A stretch of 64,000 nt of DNA. Source: SAR92 clade bacterium H231 (lineage in GTDB: Bacteria > Pseudomonadota > Gammaproteobacteria > Pseudomonadales > Porticoccaceae). Shown piece by piece: positions 1 to 8,566 of the stretch. The notes beneath the pieces are model-generated. The model searched no databases and had not been told where the DNA came from. It was given only the letters and a program-made list of their open reading frames with translations. The DNA lies in assembly GCA_025153775.1 (NCBI GenBank), contig JAOALC010000002.1, positions 434,001 to 498,000 of the forward strand, written 5' to 3'. The translations under genes and the position numbers were made by a program. How positions within the stretch are numbered: position 1 is the first letter of the stretch; every line of letters starts with the position of its first letter.

Positions 1-2037
1 CTCATCGAAATCAATATCATCGTCGTCATTGTTAGTGAGCAGCGCATGTTTAACGTTGACGGTGCCGCCAAACCATTCAATGCCATCATCCTGATTGCCA
101 TGAACCTGAACATAGTCAATCAGGGTGCCGTGACCAACTCCCTGAAGGGTCAGACCATTAATTTCATTGTTGGGTCCAGCGATCAGGCCGCCCTCAGCGA
201 TACGCACGTAACGGATAATACCGCTGTTGTCGGCTGGTACGTTGCCACCGTATTCCTGAACAAAGTCACCGCCTTCACCGAGGATATTGCACCAGCTTTC
301 ACCGTCGGCAAAACAGGCACCTGTTCCACCCTGACCATACTGTGGGGCGAAACCCTGGATCACAACACCGCCCCATTCGCCCATGCCATCGTAATCAGGA
401 TCAATAGAACTAAAAGTAATTGGGCTTGTGGCAGACCCATTGGCAATCAACTTGGACCCGCGAGTAACCAAAAGAACGCCATCTGAAAATGCGTTGATAT
501 TAACACCTGCACGAATGGTCAGTGTCACACCTGCCGCCTGAATGGCGTCCATTTCAGCCTGGGAAGTGATCTCCACATTACCAGAACCTACAGTCACCAC
601 TCCGTCAAGGCGATATTCAACACCAGCGACCATAGTGTAGTCCTGATCTACATTACCCTTGAGAGTACAGACTGTTTTAGACGAGTTACAGCTAGCAAAT
701 GATGCCTCTGTGGCAGTTTCCTCTGCGGCGACTGAACCGGGGATAGTCCAGCCAGCCCACCAGGCTACTGCTTCAGATGGGTCAACAGCACCGACAAAGT
801 TTGTTTCATCAAAGACAAATGAAGAGCCGTTGTCCTGTGCGGTGATAGCTGTTGCCGCGTCCAGGGAAGCTGCTGCATTAACAATAGCGTAGTTGCTGTC
901 GAAGCTAATGCCCTCTTCAATCACGCTGTCTGTAGAAACAGGCAGTTCTTTGTTAAATGCCACACCAGAAGTATCACAGATAAAATTATTCAAAGTGATT
1001 GGTGTATCAATCTTGGCCGTTGCGCTGTCGTTGTCGTGATCGGAATCATCGATACGGGCACAGGTCAGGTCGTAGCCAGTCACCGCAGAGTTATGGATAG
1101 CTGCAGTGACCGAACCGCGCAGACGCATACCAAACTCACCAGCGCTGTTAGCCGCGTCGCCGCCAATAATAGTGACATTAGCAATGACACCAGCAGTCTC
1201 TGGAGTATAGTCTTCGTCAGAAGAGTTAAGCTCGATACCGCGCGGGTCGTTAGAACCTACTGGTGTAGCATCAGGAGTCTGATTCTTGATAATCAGTGCA
1301 TACTGAATATTACCCTGATAACCCTCGTCAAAATCTATATCGTCATCGTCATTGTTAGTGAGCACAGCATATTTAACGTTAGCTGTACCGCCAAACCACT
1401 CAATGCCATCATCCTGATTACCATGAACCTGCACGTATTCAATTTCGGTACCATAGCCGACACCCTGAAGGGTCAGACCATTAATTTCATTGTTGGGCCC
1501 AGCGATCAGACCACCCTCAGCAATACGCACATAGCGGATATGGCCACTGTCATCAGCAGGCAAATTACCGCCGTATTCCTGAACAAAGTCACCGCCTTCA
1601 CCAAGGATATTGCACCAGCTTTCGCCGTCAGCAAAACAGGCGCCTGTTCCGCCCTGACCATACTGTGGGGCGAAACCCTGGATTACAACACCGCCCCATT
1701 CGCCCATGCCATCGTAATTTTCATCAGCAAGACTGCTAAAGGTAATTGGCTGCGCAGCTGTACCTATGGCTTCCAGCTTGGAGCCACGAGTTACCAACAG
1801 CACACCATCAGCAGCGCCGCGAACATCGGTACCTGGTTCAATTGTTAGAGTTACACCCTGGCTAACAATTAGATCCATCTCTGCCTGAGAGGAAATCTCT
1901 TTATTGCCTAAACCGACCTGAACTACACCGCTCAAAACATACTGGGTGCCTGAGGCCATGCTGTAGTCAGTATTAATGGTTCCTGTTACCACAGCCTGTG
2001 AACAGTCATCATTGAAGCTCACAAAGCTAGCTTCTGT
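1..2037 (-). repeat. Tandem duplication inside the lipoprotein gene (offset about 1323 bp)
   Basis: Positions 251-392 and 1574-1715 align with six mismatches in 142 bases by my count, an offset of 1323 bp or 441 codons. The similarity extends more loosely over both units and includes one codon-sized indel. Unit 1 covers roughly 712-2037, and unit 2 covers 1-711 and continues off the window. The very high local identity inside otherwise diverged units suggests recent duplication or gene conversion. Confidence 0.9.
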
Positions 2038-2211
2038 AACCGCAGCACAGAGGCCGGTGACAACATCTGTTGTATCAGTTACAGGAGCTGTAGTGTTGTT
2101 AGTGATATCTCCTGCAATTGTTACTGTGATATCTCCAGCGCTCTCGCTATCGCCGCACCCGGTTAGGGTTAGCGACGTGAGCAGACCAGCTGCTAAAAGT
2201 TTTGTCTTCAT
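1..2211 (-). CDS. Outer-membrane lipoprotein with two tandem ~441-residue units (partial, C-terminus off window)
   Basis: This is an open frame of 737 codons reading leftwards off the edge of the window. It starts at an ATG and has a short lipoprotein signal with lipobox LTGC (Cys19); Gly follows the Cys, which favours outer-membrane sorting. After a Thr-rich linker come two homologous units, the first from about residue 59 and the second from about residue 501. Each contains the motifs EWGGVVIQGFAPQYGQGG, NEINGLTLQGVG and DDGIEWFGGT, then an acidic NNDDDDIDFDE stretch. The pattern resembles right-handed beta-helix surface proteins; I recall similar proteins beside TonB receptors in marine bacteria, which needs checking. 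It lies 79 bp downstream of the TonB receptor on the same strand, so co-transcription and control by the same Pho box are likely. A substrate-capture or surface-binding role is inference. The plus-strand frames across it are shadows. Confidence 0.85.
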   Translation of the reverse strand, partial: MKTKLLAAGLLTSLTLTGCGDSESAGDITVTIAGDITNNTTAPVTDTTDVVTGLCAAVTEASFVSFNDDCSQAVVTGTINTDYSMASGTQYVLSGVVQVGLGNKEISSQAEMDLIVSQGVTLTIEPGTDVRGAADGVLLVTRGSKLEAIGTAAQPITFSSLADENYDGMGEWGGVVIQGFAPQYGQGGTGACFADGESWCNILGEGGDFVQEYGGNLPADDSGHIRYVRIAEGGLIAGPNNEINGLTLQGVGYGTEIEYVQVHGNQDDGIEWFGGTANVKYAVLTNNDDDDIDFDEGYQGNIQYALIIKNQTPDATPVGSNDPRGIELNSSDEDYTPETAGVIANVTIIGGDAANSAGEFGMRLRGSVTAAIHNSAVTGYDLTCARIDDSDHDNDSATAKIDTPITLNNFICDTSGVAFNKELPVSTDSVIEEGISFDSNYAIVNAAASLDAATAITAQDNGSSFVFDETNFVGAVDPSEAVAWWAGWTIPGSVAAEETATEASFASCNSSKTVCTLKGNVDQDYTMVAGVEYRLDGVVTVGSGNVEITSQAEMDAIQAAGVTLTIRAGVNINAFSDGVLLVTRGSKLIANGSATSPITFSSIDPDYDGMGEWGGVVIQGFAPQYGQGGTGACFADGESWCNILGEGGDFVQEYGGNVPADNSGIIRYVRIAEGGLIAGPNNEINGLTLQGVGHGTLIDYVQVHGNQDDGIEWFGGTVNVKHALLTNNDDDDIDFDE

Positions 2212-2290
2212 TTTTATGGTCCTATTTCAATGGATTTAAATTATGGAACTACTTTGGGTTCTCAAACTATTTACTAATGTCTAAAAGACG

Positions 2291-5200
2291 TCACAGCTGA
2301 TAGGTCAGAGACATATTTAAAGATTTGCCTACCTCATAAAGCTCGATCGTCCGATTATTCTGGGTGTAAGAAACTGCCTCATTGGTGAGGTTTTTAACTT
2401 TGACTTTTAATGTCCATCTCTCGGCGAGAATATTCTCGTAATTCAAGTCAACCAGGATTCTCCCTGATTCAACAACAGGACCCAGTGCAGCACCGCGCGC
2501 CACTCTATAGATTCTGTCGTCGAAGTGATTTACCAGTAGGGTTAGCTTCTGATCTGTGGGGTAATGGTCATAGCCGATCTGTAAATTGGCCAGGTATTCG
2601 GATTGCCCCTGCAATGGACGACCATCAGATCCAGCACCCTCCAGCTGCAGCGACTTGGCTGCAAGCGCTACTGAGGAATCAATGTAGGAAAAGTTACCGT
2701 TCAAGAATACACGGAAATCATCACTGTCAATCAGGGTGGTATTGAAGTCCAGCTCGATGCCATCTAAAACGGCAGAGCGCTGATTTCTAAAGGTAATGCC
2801 GACGGCAGCTGAACCAGATGCATCTGGAATAGCTCGCTCTACGGGATTGTCAATTTCCTTTCTAAAGAGGGCCAAAGATGCGCGGTTATCAGTACCAAAA
2901 TAATACTCAACGCGAAGATCTATATTATCAATTTCAGAAACCTTTAGATCTGGAGTGCCGAAGATAGGGTCGTCGGTCTGAGGGTCATAAGACTGAGATT
3001 CAGAACGCTCAATTAGGCCGGGGTATGAAACCGTTTGACTAAATCCAAAACGAACCTGGTACTCCTCCATTGCCCGCCAGGTGATATTGGCAGCAGGATA
3101 AATACCATCAGTCTCGAGATTACCAGTGTTACCGTTATTATTGGGGTAGCCTATATTTTGGCTAAACTCTTCGTATCTGGCGCCAATCTCAATATTCCAG
3201 TCTTCGCCAAATTCATTATCAATCATCATATAAAATGCCGTGACTTCTTCATCAGAAATATAAGCATCGGTCGAGGCTGTTGCTGGGCGCAGTCGAAATG
3301 CGTCCGCGGCAATATTGGGCACTGAGAGTAGAGCATCAATACCATTGGCGGTACTTAGACTTAACGGGGTATCACCCAGGCGGACACCAAATCGGTACAG
3401 ATCAACAGTCCTATCTTTGCTAGAGAGCAGGGTTCCCAGCTTTAGAGTGCTGTAGTTAGCATCACCCCATTCGGATGAAATTTTGTAGTCCAGGCCAAAG
3501 TCTTTACTGGTTTCATTGAGATCAGACCAACGGCGCTCAACGGAGGAAATGGCCAGCGCGTGATTGAGAGAGTAATACTGTCGACGGTCGGGCTCTAGAC
3601 GGTCAGTTTCAGAATAACCAACGCGCCAGTCCAAAACGCTGTCGTAACCAGCGGTCTGGAACTCTTTAAAGCCACTGAAGCTCTGGGAAAATAACTGCCG
3701 TTGCACATATTCAAGAACAGCTGCATCCAGAGCATTGTCCTCGACATTAATTGCCATGGTTTGACGGGTCACATCATCGGTAGAGCGCAGTAAAGTGGTC
3801 TTGGACAGAACTTCACCAGAGTCAAACTCATAGCCCACAACACCGTATCCCGACACTGAAACAGTATCTTTGGTGCGATTGTAGATACCATTTAAATCGC
3901 TGGGGTTGGATAGCTGTGCGTCACCACGGTAGCCAGTGCTTCGATCATAAGAGCCAGAGAAATAGTAGCCCAGTTCACCATTGCCGTATTCAAAGCGATC
4001 TCCGAAATCAGCATCAAAACCCACATCTGGATCGGCGGTTTCATCATTGATGTCGTAGTCAGGCTTAAAGGTTAAGAAGTAGGCCATAGCCACCGCCGGA
4101 TCAGTACAGATATCGGCCAGGCTTGGATCGCAGATAGTCAGGCTTCTGGCGCCATTAGTGGCTTGTAAAACACCAGAATGAACATTGCGCAAACCATTGT
4201 CGTAACCCAGCCACTCTCTATTACTGTTGCGATACTCTTGAATCTCGTCACCCGTAAACTCTGTATTCATACCCATTGATACAGATAGGGAGCCTGCACG
4301 CTCGTCGGGCAGCCCTTTGGTGTTTACTGCAATAGAGCCTCCGGTAGTAGACGCCAGTTGATCGGCAGAGAATGACTTTTGAACTTCGATAGTCTCAACA
4401 ATATTAGAAGGGAACAGATCTAGCTGAACATCCCTGCGCATTGGATCGGTACTGGGCATAAGAATGCCATTGAAGTTGGTGGCAATATATCGACCGTCAA
4501 GACCTCGCACATTGGCATATTTGCCGTCGGAGACACTGAGGCCCGCAATCCGGCCTATGGCTACAGCCACATCACTATCGCCAAAGCGCGCCAGCTGATC
4601 AGCATCCATGGCACTGACAATGGTCGTGGCATAGCGCTCAATATTTTCCGTTCCCCTGGTTGGGTTGAAAACACCTAGGGTAACTACCTCTTCAAAAGTA
4701 GGCGCGGGAATAATCGCCATCCTGTCAGAGGCAGGACGTTTCTTAATCAGCTTAAAGCCAGCGTAAACACCCAGGTCAGCGAAGACTCGTACTGAACTTG
4801 GGGCTGGCACTCTATAGTTTTCTTCAGTCACACTCACACTGTGTAATCCGCGAGGAACTTCTAGGGTGTAGACGCCCTCTTCATTGGTGAAGACTGTCAA
4901 CTGAAAATCAGATACTTCTACTGCAGCGCCCTCAATAGGCACGCCCGATGGAGAGGTGACCACGCCTGCAATAAACCCAGTAGCTTCAATGCCAGCCTTA
5001 AAGATTTGCTTTTTAACCACTGGCTCAACTTCTGGGTTTCTGCTGAAGACTGCTGATACTTCGACTTCGCCACCCTCTGGTACTTCGAAACTAACGGGAA
5101 TGGCAACATCGTCGTCGATCAGGTATAGCTTGTGTGGGCCGGGTGAAATGGAAGCCTGCACCAGACCTTTACCATCAGTCACACCAACAATCTCACCATC

Positions 5201-5329
5201 TACGGCCACTTTGATATGCCTGAGGGGCGCATCTTCGAGGAATACCAGCACAAAGGCTTCCTCCGCCGAAGCTACTGGCGCTAAAAGCGAAATCGCCAAT
5301 ACTAATAATCGAACCCATTTATTGGACAT
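2291..5329 (-). CDS. TonB-dependent outer-membrane receptor with N-terminal carboxypeptidase-regulatory-like domains
   Basis: The protein is 1012 residues. I chose the start at 5329, which opens a clear signal peptide (MSNKWVRLLVLAISLLAPVASA) and follows an AGGAAGGG-type ribosome site; 14 more codons are open upstream. After the signal come a PEGA-like beta domain (about residues 25-100) and a carboxypeptidase-regulatory-like domain (about 115-190). The plug follows, with the segment VRGLDGRYIATNFNGILMPS and TTGGSIAVNTKG. The rest is a long beta-barrel ending in SLNMSLTYQL. The layout fits the TonB-Xanth-Caul type of receptor for large or scarce ligands. A Pho box lies about 120 bp upstream and the duplicated lipoprotein follows, so I infer uptake of a phosphorus compound; the ligand cannot be read from the sequence. 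Confidence 0.93.
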   Translation of the reverse strand: MSNKWVRLLVLAISLLAPVASAEEAFVLVFLEDAPLRHIKVAVDGEIVGVTDGKGLVQASISPGPHKLYLIDDDVAIPVSFEVPEGGEVEVSAVFSRNPEVEPVVKKQIFKAGIEATGFIAGVVTSPSGVPIEGAAVEVSDFQLTVFTNEEGVYTLEVPRGLHSVSVTEENYRVPAPSSVRVFADLGVYAGFKLIKKRPASDRMAIIPAPTFEEVVTLGVFNPTRGTENIERYATTIVSAMDADQLARFGDSDVAVAIGRIAGLSVSDGKYANVRGLDGRYIATNFNGILMPSTDPMRRDVQLDLFPSNIVETIEVQKSFSADQLASTTGGSIAVNTKGLPDERAGSLSVSMGMNTEFTGDEIQEYRNSNREWLGYDNGLRNVHSGVLQATNGARSLTICDPSLADICTDPAVAMAYFLTFKPDYDINDETADPDVGFDADFGDRFEYGNGELGYYFSGSYDRSTGYRGDAQLSNPSDLNGIYNRTKDTVSVSGYGVVGYEFDSGEVLSKTTLLRSTDDVTRQTMAINVEDNALDAAVLEYVQRQLFSQSFSGFKEFQTAGYDSVLDWRVGYSETDRLEPDRRQYYSLNHALAISSVERRWSDLNETSKDFGLDYKISSEWGDANYSTLKLGTLLSSKDRTVDLYRFGVRLGDTPLSLSTANGIDALLSVPNIAADAFRLRPATASTDAYISDEEVTAFYMMIDNEFGEDWNIEIGARYEEFSQNIGYPNNNGNTGNLETDGIYPAANITWRAMEEYQVRFGFSQTVSYPGLIERSESQSYDPQTDDPIFGTPDLKVSEIDNIDLRVEYYFGTDNRASLALFRKEIDNPVERAIPDASGSAAVGITFRNQRSAVLDGIELDFNTTLIDSDDFRVFLNGNFSYIDSSVALAAKSLQLEGAGSDGRPLQGQSEYLANLQIGYDHYPTDQKLTLLVNHFDDRIYRVARGAALGPVVESGRILVDLNYENILAERWTLKVKVKNLTNEAVSYTQNNRTIELYEVGKSLNMSLTYQL

Positions 5330-5450
5330 CTTTAACCCTTCCTCGAGTCTCTTAACTAAAAAAGCCAACACAGGCTGGCACCAAGATCTGTCTGAAGATC
5401 TTCAATAAGGAAAAATTAACAGGCTAAAATTACGCTGGTATGAATTATTT

Positions 5451-5468
5451 ATGACGGTAATGTGACAG
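5451..5468 (-). promoter_or_regulatory. Pho box upstream of the TonB receptor
   Basis: On the minus strand the site reads CTGTCACATTACCGTCAT, two CTGTCAT-like halves separated by 4 bp. The match to the PhoB consensus is good. The -10 at the expected distance (TACCAG, 5435-5440) is only moderate. Confidence 0.75.
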
Positions 5469-5511
5469 AGAATACTGATCTCTGGGCAAGCGGTTATCAG
5501 GTATAAAAAAA

Positions 5512-5527
5512 GGAGGCCAGAGCCTCC
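5512..5527. terminator. Rho-independent terminator between phoU and the TonB receptor
   Basis: GGAGGC-CAGA-GCCTCC is flanked by A and T runs on both sides, so it can work in either direction. It ends the pst-phoU transcript and separates it from the Pho-boxed receptor operon. Confidence 0.9.
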
Positions 5528-5557
5528 TTTTTTTATATTGTGAGCAACGAATAATCA

Positions 5558-6238
5558 CTACTGGTGACGAATATCTTTTCCTTTTACAACAAAGACAATC
5601 TGCTCACAGAGATTTTTCGCATGGTCGCCAATTCGCTCAAGGGAGCGAATAACCCACAGCACATTGATCACTCGGCTAATGCTTCTTGGGTCTTCCATCA
5701 TATAGGTAACCAGCTCGCGCAATGCAGTTTTGTACTCGAGGTCGATCTGCTTATCTTCCTCCAGTGTTCGCATAGCTGCGTCCACGTCAAAGCGAGCAAA
5801 GGCATCCAGTGCATTGGCAAGCATGCGCGTCACTGAGGCGCCCATATGGCGCACTTCAGTGTAGCCCTCAGCCGAGCCACTCTGCTCTGCAAGAATAATA
5901 GCGTGATTGGCAATTTTTTTGGCTTCGTCTCCAATGCGCTCCAGATCATTGACCGCCTTGGTCACCATCATCACCAGTCGCAAATCACTGGCAGCCGGTT
6001 GGCGGCGCGCGATAATTAAGATGCAGGCTTCGTCTATATCCACCTCCATGCTGTCGATACTTTGATCTTCAGAGATGACCTCCTCGGCCAGTTTACTGTC
6101 AGCATCAGTGACTGCCTTGACAGCATTCTGTAGCTGCTGCTCAACTTTGCCGCCCATCTCCATCAACCGAGTGCGAATCTCTTCGAGCTCCTCGTCGAAC
6201 TGCTTCATAATGTGATTTTCGAATGACATCTTCGCCAT
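5558..6238 (-). CDS. phoU: Phosphate transport/signalling regulator PhoU
   Basis: This 226-residue protein is last in the pst operon. It is all-helical and built from two PhoU repeats, with repeat motifs IARRQPAASDLRLVMMV and NVLWVIRSLERIGDHAKNLCE. The ERIGD motif occurs in both halves (LERIGDEAKKIANH and LERIGDHAKNL) and is the expected metal-binding signature. PhoU links the Pst transporter to PhoR and represses the Pho response when phosphate is plentiful. I chose the ATG at 6238 because GGAG sits 7 bases before it; an ATG four codons upstream overlaps that ribosome site. It lies 44 bp after pstB. Confidence 0.97.
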   Translation of the reverse strand: MAKMSFENHIMKQFDEELEEIRTRLMEMGGKVEQQLQNAVKAVTDADSKLAEEVISEDQSIDSMEVDIDEACILIIARRQPAASDLRLVMMVTKAVNDLERIGDEAKKIANHAIILAEQSGSAEGYTEVRHMGASVTRMLANALDAFARFDVDAAMRTLEEDKQIDLEYKTALRELVTYMMEDPRSISRVINVLWVIRSLERIGDHAKNLCEQIVFVVKGKDIRHQ

Positions 6239-6282
6239 ATTATTCTCCATTTGGCCTAGTAATTTAGGCTGCTCTTAAAGTC

Positions 6283-7272
6283 TTAACCAAATCGACCTGT
6301 GATATAGGCTTCAGTCAACTGATGCTCTGGCATGGTAAATACTTGCTCTGTAGGGTTTACCTCAATCAGCTTGCCAAGGTGGAAGTAAGCTGTGCGGTGA
6401 GATACTCGTGCGGCCTGCTGCATACTGTGAGTCACAATAGCAATGGTGAAGTTCTCGCTGAGCTCTTCGATCAGCTCTTCAATTTTTGCCGTGGCAATGG
6501 GGTCTAGCGCTGAGCAGGGCTCATCCATCAAAATAACTTCCGGGCTAACCGCGATAGCTCTGGCAATACAGAGCCTTTGCTGCTGACCACCAGATAACCC
6601 TGTACCCGGCTGATGCAGGCGCTCTTTCACCTCTTCCCAGAGGCTGGCTTTGCGCAGACTGTTTTCAACAATCTCATCCAGATCAACTCTGCTGTCGGCC
6701 AAACCATGAATCTTGGGACCATAGGCCACATTTTCATAAATTGATTTGGGGAAGGGGTTAGGTTTTTGAAACACCATGCCTACGCGCGCACGCAGCTCGA
6801 CCACATCCAGTTTTGGGGCATAGAGGTTTTCGCCATCCATACAGATATCACCCTCAACTCGGCAGCCCTCTACGGTGTCATTCATGCGATTTAGGGTGCG
6901 CAAAAAAGTTGACTTACCACAGCCTGAGGGGCCAATCATAGCCATCACTTCATTTTTGGCTATATCAATACTCACATTGTGAATCGCCTGCTTGTCGCCG
7001 TAGTAGACATCGATGTTGCGCATGGTCATTTTAGCATTATCGCTAAAGCTCTTACCCACAGTAATCTGATGATCATCTATATCCAGACTCTGGCCGGCTT
7101 TGAACTGAGGCGCAACCGCCTTGCGGGTTTTAGCTACTGCCTTTTTAGCTTTGGGCTCCGTCTTCTTGACCTTAGGTACCGCCGACTTGGCCTTGGCTAC
7201 CTTTTTAGGGGCGGACTTTGATGCTGCTTTAGACGCAGCCTTTGCAGGCTTAGCTGTATCTGCTGGACTCAT
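6283..7272 (-). CDS. pstB: Phosphate ABC transporter ATP-binding protein PstB with Lys/Ala-rich N-terminal extension
   Basis: The protein is 329 residues, about 70 longer than typical PstB. Residues 7-55 or so are a histone-H1-like tract of Lys, Ala, Pro and Ser with repeated AKPAK/PKAKK-type words. A normal PstB follows: Walker [10 protein letters not shown] (114-122), the Q-loop FQKPNPFP, signature LSGGQQQR, Walker B VILMDEP and the H-loop [10 protein letters not shown]. It powers high-affinity phosphate import as a dimer on PstA/PstC. The start is supported by AGGA 8 bases upstream, and pstA ends 13 bp before it, so the extension is probably translated. What the basic tail does is unknown; binding to nucleic acid, polyphosphate or the membrane are possibilities only. 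Confidence 0.96.
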   Translation of the reverse strand: MSPADTAKPAKAASKAASKSAPKKVAKAKSAVPKVKKTEPKAKKAVAKTRKAVAPQFKAGQSLDIDDHQITVGKSFSDNAKMTMRNIDVYYGDKQAIHNVSIDIAKNEVMAMIGPSGCGKSTFLRTLNRMNDTVEGCRVEGDICMDGENLYAPKLDVVELRARVGMVFQKPNPFPKSIYENVAYGPKIHGLADSRVDLDEIVENSLRKASLWEEVKERLHQPGTGLSGGQQQRLCIARAIAVSPEVILMDEPCSALDPIATAKIEELIEELSENFTIAIVTHSMQQAARVSHRTAYFHLGKLIEVNPTEQVFTMPEHQLTEAYITGRFG

Positions 7273-7285
7273 AATTTATTCCTGT

Positions 7286-8566
7286 TTACCAACGGCGTTC
7301 AAGACGCTTTCGCAGCCAAACGGCCGATGTATTCATAATAATTAAAAAGGTTAGCAGCACCATAATGGCCGCGGAGGTCTTTTCAATAAAGGCTCTCTCC
7401 GGACTGTCAGCCCAGAGGAAAATTTGTACCGGCAGCACTGTAGCAGGATCCGTAAAGCTACCTGGAACATCAACAATAAAGGCTACCATGCCAATCATCA
7501 GCAGTGGGGCTGTTTCGCCCAGTGCCTGAGCCATACCAATAATCGCACCGGTCAACATGCCGGGCAGAGCCAGCGGCAACACATGGTGCAAAACCATCTG
7601 ATACTTGGAGGCTCCCATACCCAGGGCCGCTTCTCGGATCGAGGGTGGCACCGACTTAATAGCCGCACGGCTGGTAATAATAATGGTTGGCAGTGTCATC
7701 AATGTGAGTACCAGGCCACCGACAATGGGCACAGACCTGGGCACATGAAAGAAGTTGATAAAAATTGCCAGTCCCAGCAGGCCAAAAATAATCGAAGGCA
7801 CCGCGGCCAGATTATTAATATTGACCTCAATAAAGTCAGTCCATTTGTTTTTAGGCGCAAACTCTTCCAGATAAATAGCCGCCGAGACACCGATAGGGAA
7901 AGACAGTATCAGAGTCAGCACCAAAGTCAGCAGTGAACCCATCACTGCACCGCGGATACCGGCCTGCTCAGGCTCTCGAGAATCGCCACGGGTAAACAGA
8001 TTAGTATTTAGCTGCAAGCGTATTAGCCCCTGCTCATGCAACTGGTCGATCCAGACCACCTGTTTATCAGACAGCCGCGCTGCATAGGCTTCGCCATCCA
8101 GCCAGGACTTGTAATAGGTATCTATATCATCATCAGCCAACAGCCAGATTGACTCGGTTGTATTAAGTAGCTGTGGATTGGCCAGCAGACGGTCTTTTAG
8201 GTCAAACCCTGCTCCATTGCTGAGTAGTCCATTCAATCGGCGCTTATCTCTGCGCCCAGAGACATCGGTAAATTTTTCGCGCAGTGCGACTTTGGGCACG
8301 GCATCCCAATTACCCATCATCAGTTGCTCTGGATCGGATAGATTCTCAATGCCCAGCAGATCCTGGTCGTAGCTGACATTGAGCTTGATGTAAGTCGCCT
8401 GGAATGCCCCATGCCCTTTTCCGATAATATCGACAAATAGCACGGCGACCGCCGCCAAGCCTATAAATATAGCCACACGCCCACACCATTGAAACCTGGC
8501 TTCAGCGCGGTTACGGCGAGTCAGAGAGCGCTTTATTTTGGATAAATTATCCGCTGACTTATTCAT
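7286..8566 (-). CDS. pstA: Phosphate ABC transporter permease PstA
   Basis: This 426-residue inner-membrane permease has one N-terminal membrane segment, a large periplasmic region of roughly 150 residues that is longer than in E. coli PstA, and the C-terminal BPD_transp_1 core. The EAA loop REAALGMGASKYQMVLHHVL, which contacts PstB, is intact. The start at 8566 is preferred over a frame open 12 codons further up because GAGAA lies just before it. It overlaps the end of pstC by 8 bases, which suggests translational coupling. It forms the channel with PstC. Confidence 0.95.
   Translation of the reverse strand: MNKSADNLSKIKRSLTRRNRAEARFQWCGRVAIFIGLAAVAVLFVDIIGKGHGAFQATYIKLNVSYDQDLLGIENLSDPEQLMMGNWDAVPKVALREKFTDVSGRRDKRRLNGLLSNGAGFDLKDRLLANPQLLNTTESIWLLADDDIDTYYKSWLDGEAYAARLSDKQVVWIDQLHEQGLIRLQLNTNLFTRGDSREPEQAGIRGAVMGSLLTLVLTLILSFPIGVSAAIYLEEFAPKNKWTDFIEVNINNLAAVPSIIFGLLGLAIFINFFHVPRSVPIVGGLVLTLMTLPTIIITSRAAIKSVPPSIREAALGMGASKYQMVLHHVLPLALPGMLTGAIIGMAQALGETAPLLMIGMVAFIVDVPGSFTDPATVLPVQIFLWADSPERAFIEKTSAAIMVLLTFLIIMNTSAVWLRKRLERRW

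Noticed and set aside
46-2239. Several plus-strand open frames over the first 2.2 kb
   Set aside because: They lie antisense to a continuous minus-strand lipoprotein frame with signal peptide and repeated domains; the plus-strand frames repeat only because the real gene does.
4956-5408. A 150-codon plus-strand frame over the TonB receptor N-terminus
   Set aside because: It is antisense to the signal peptide and beta domains, has no ribosome site and resembles no protein.
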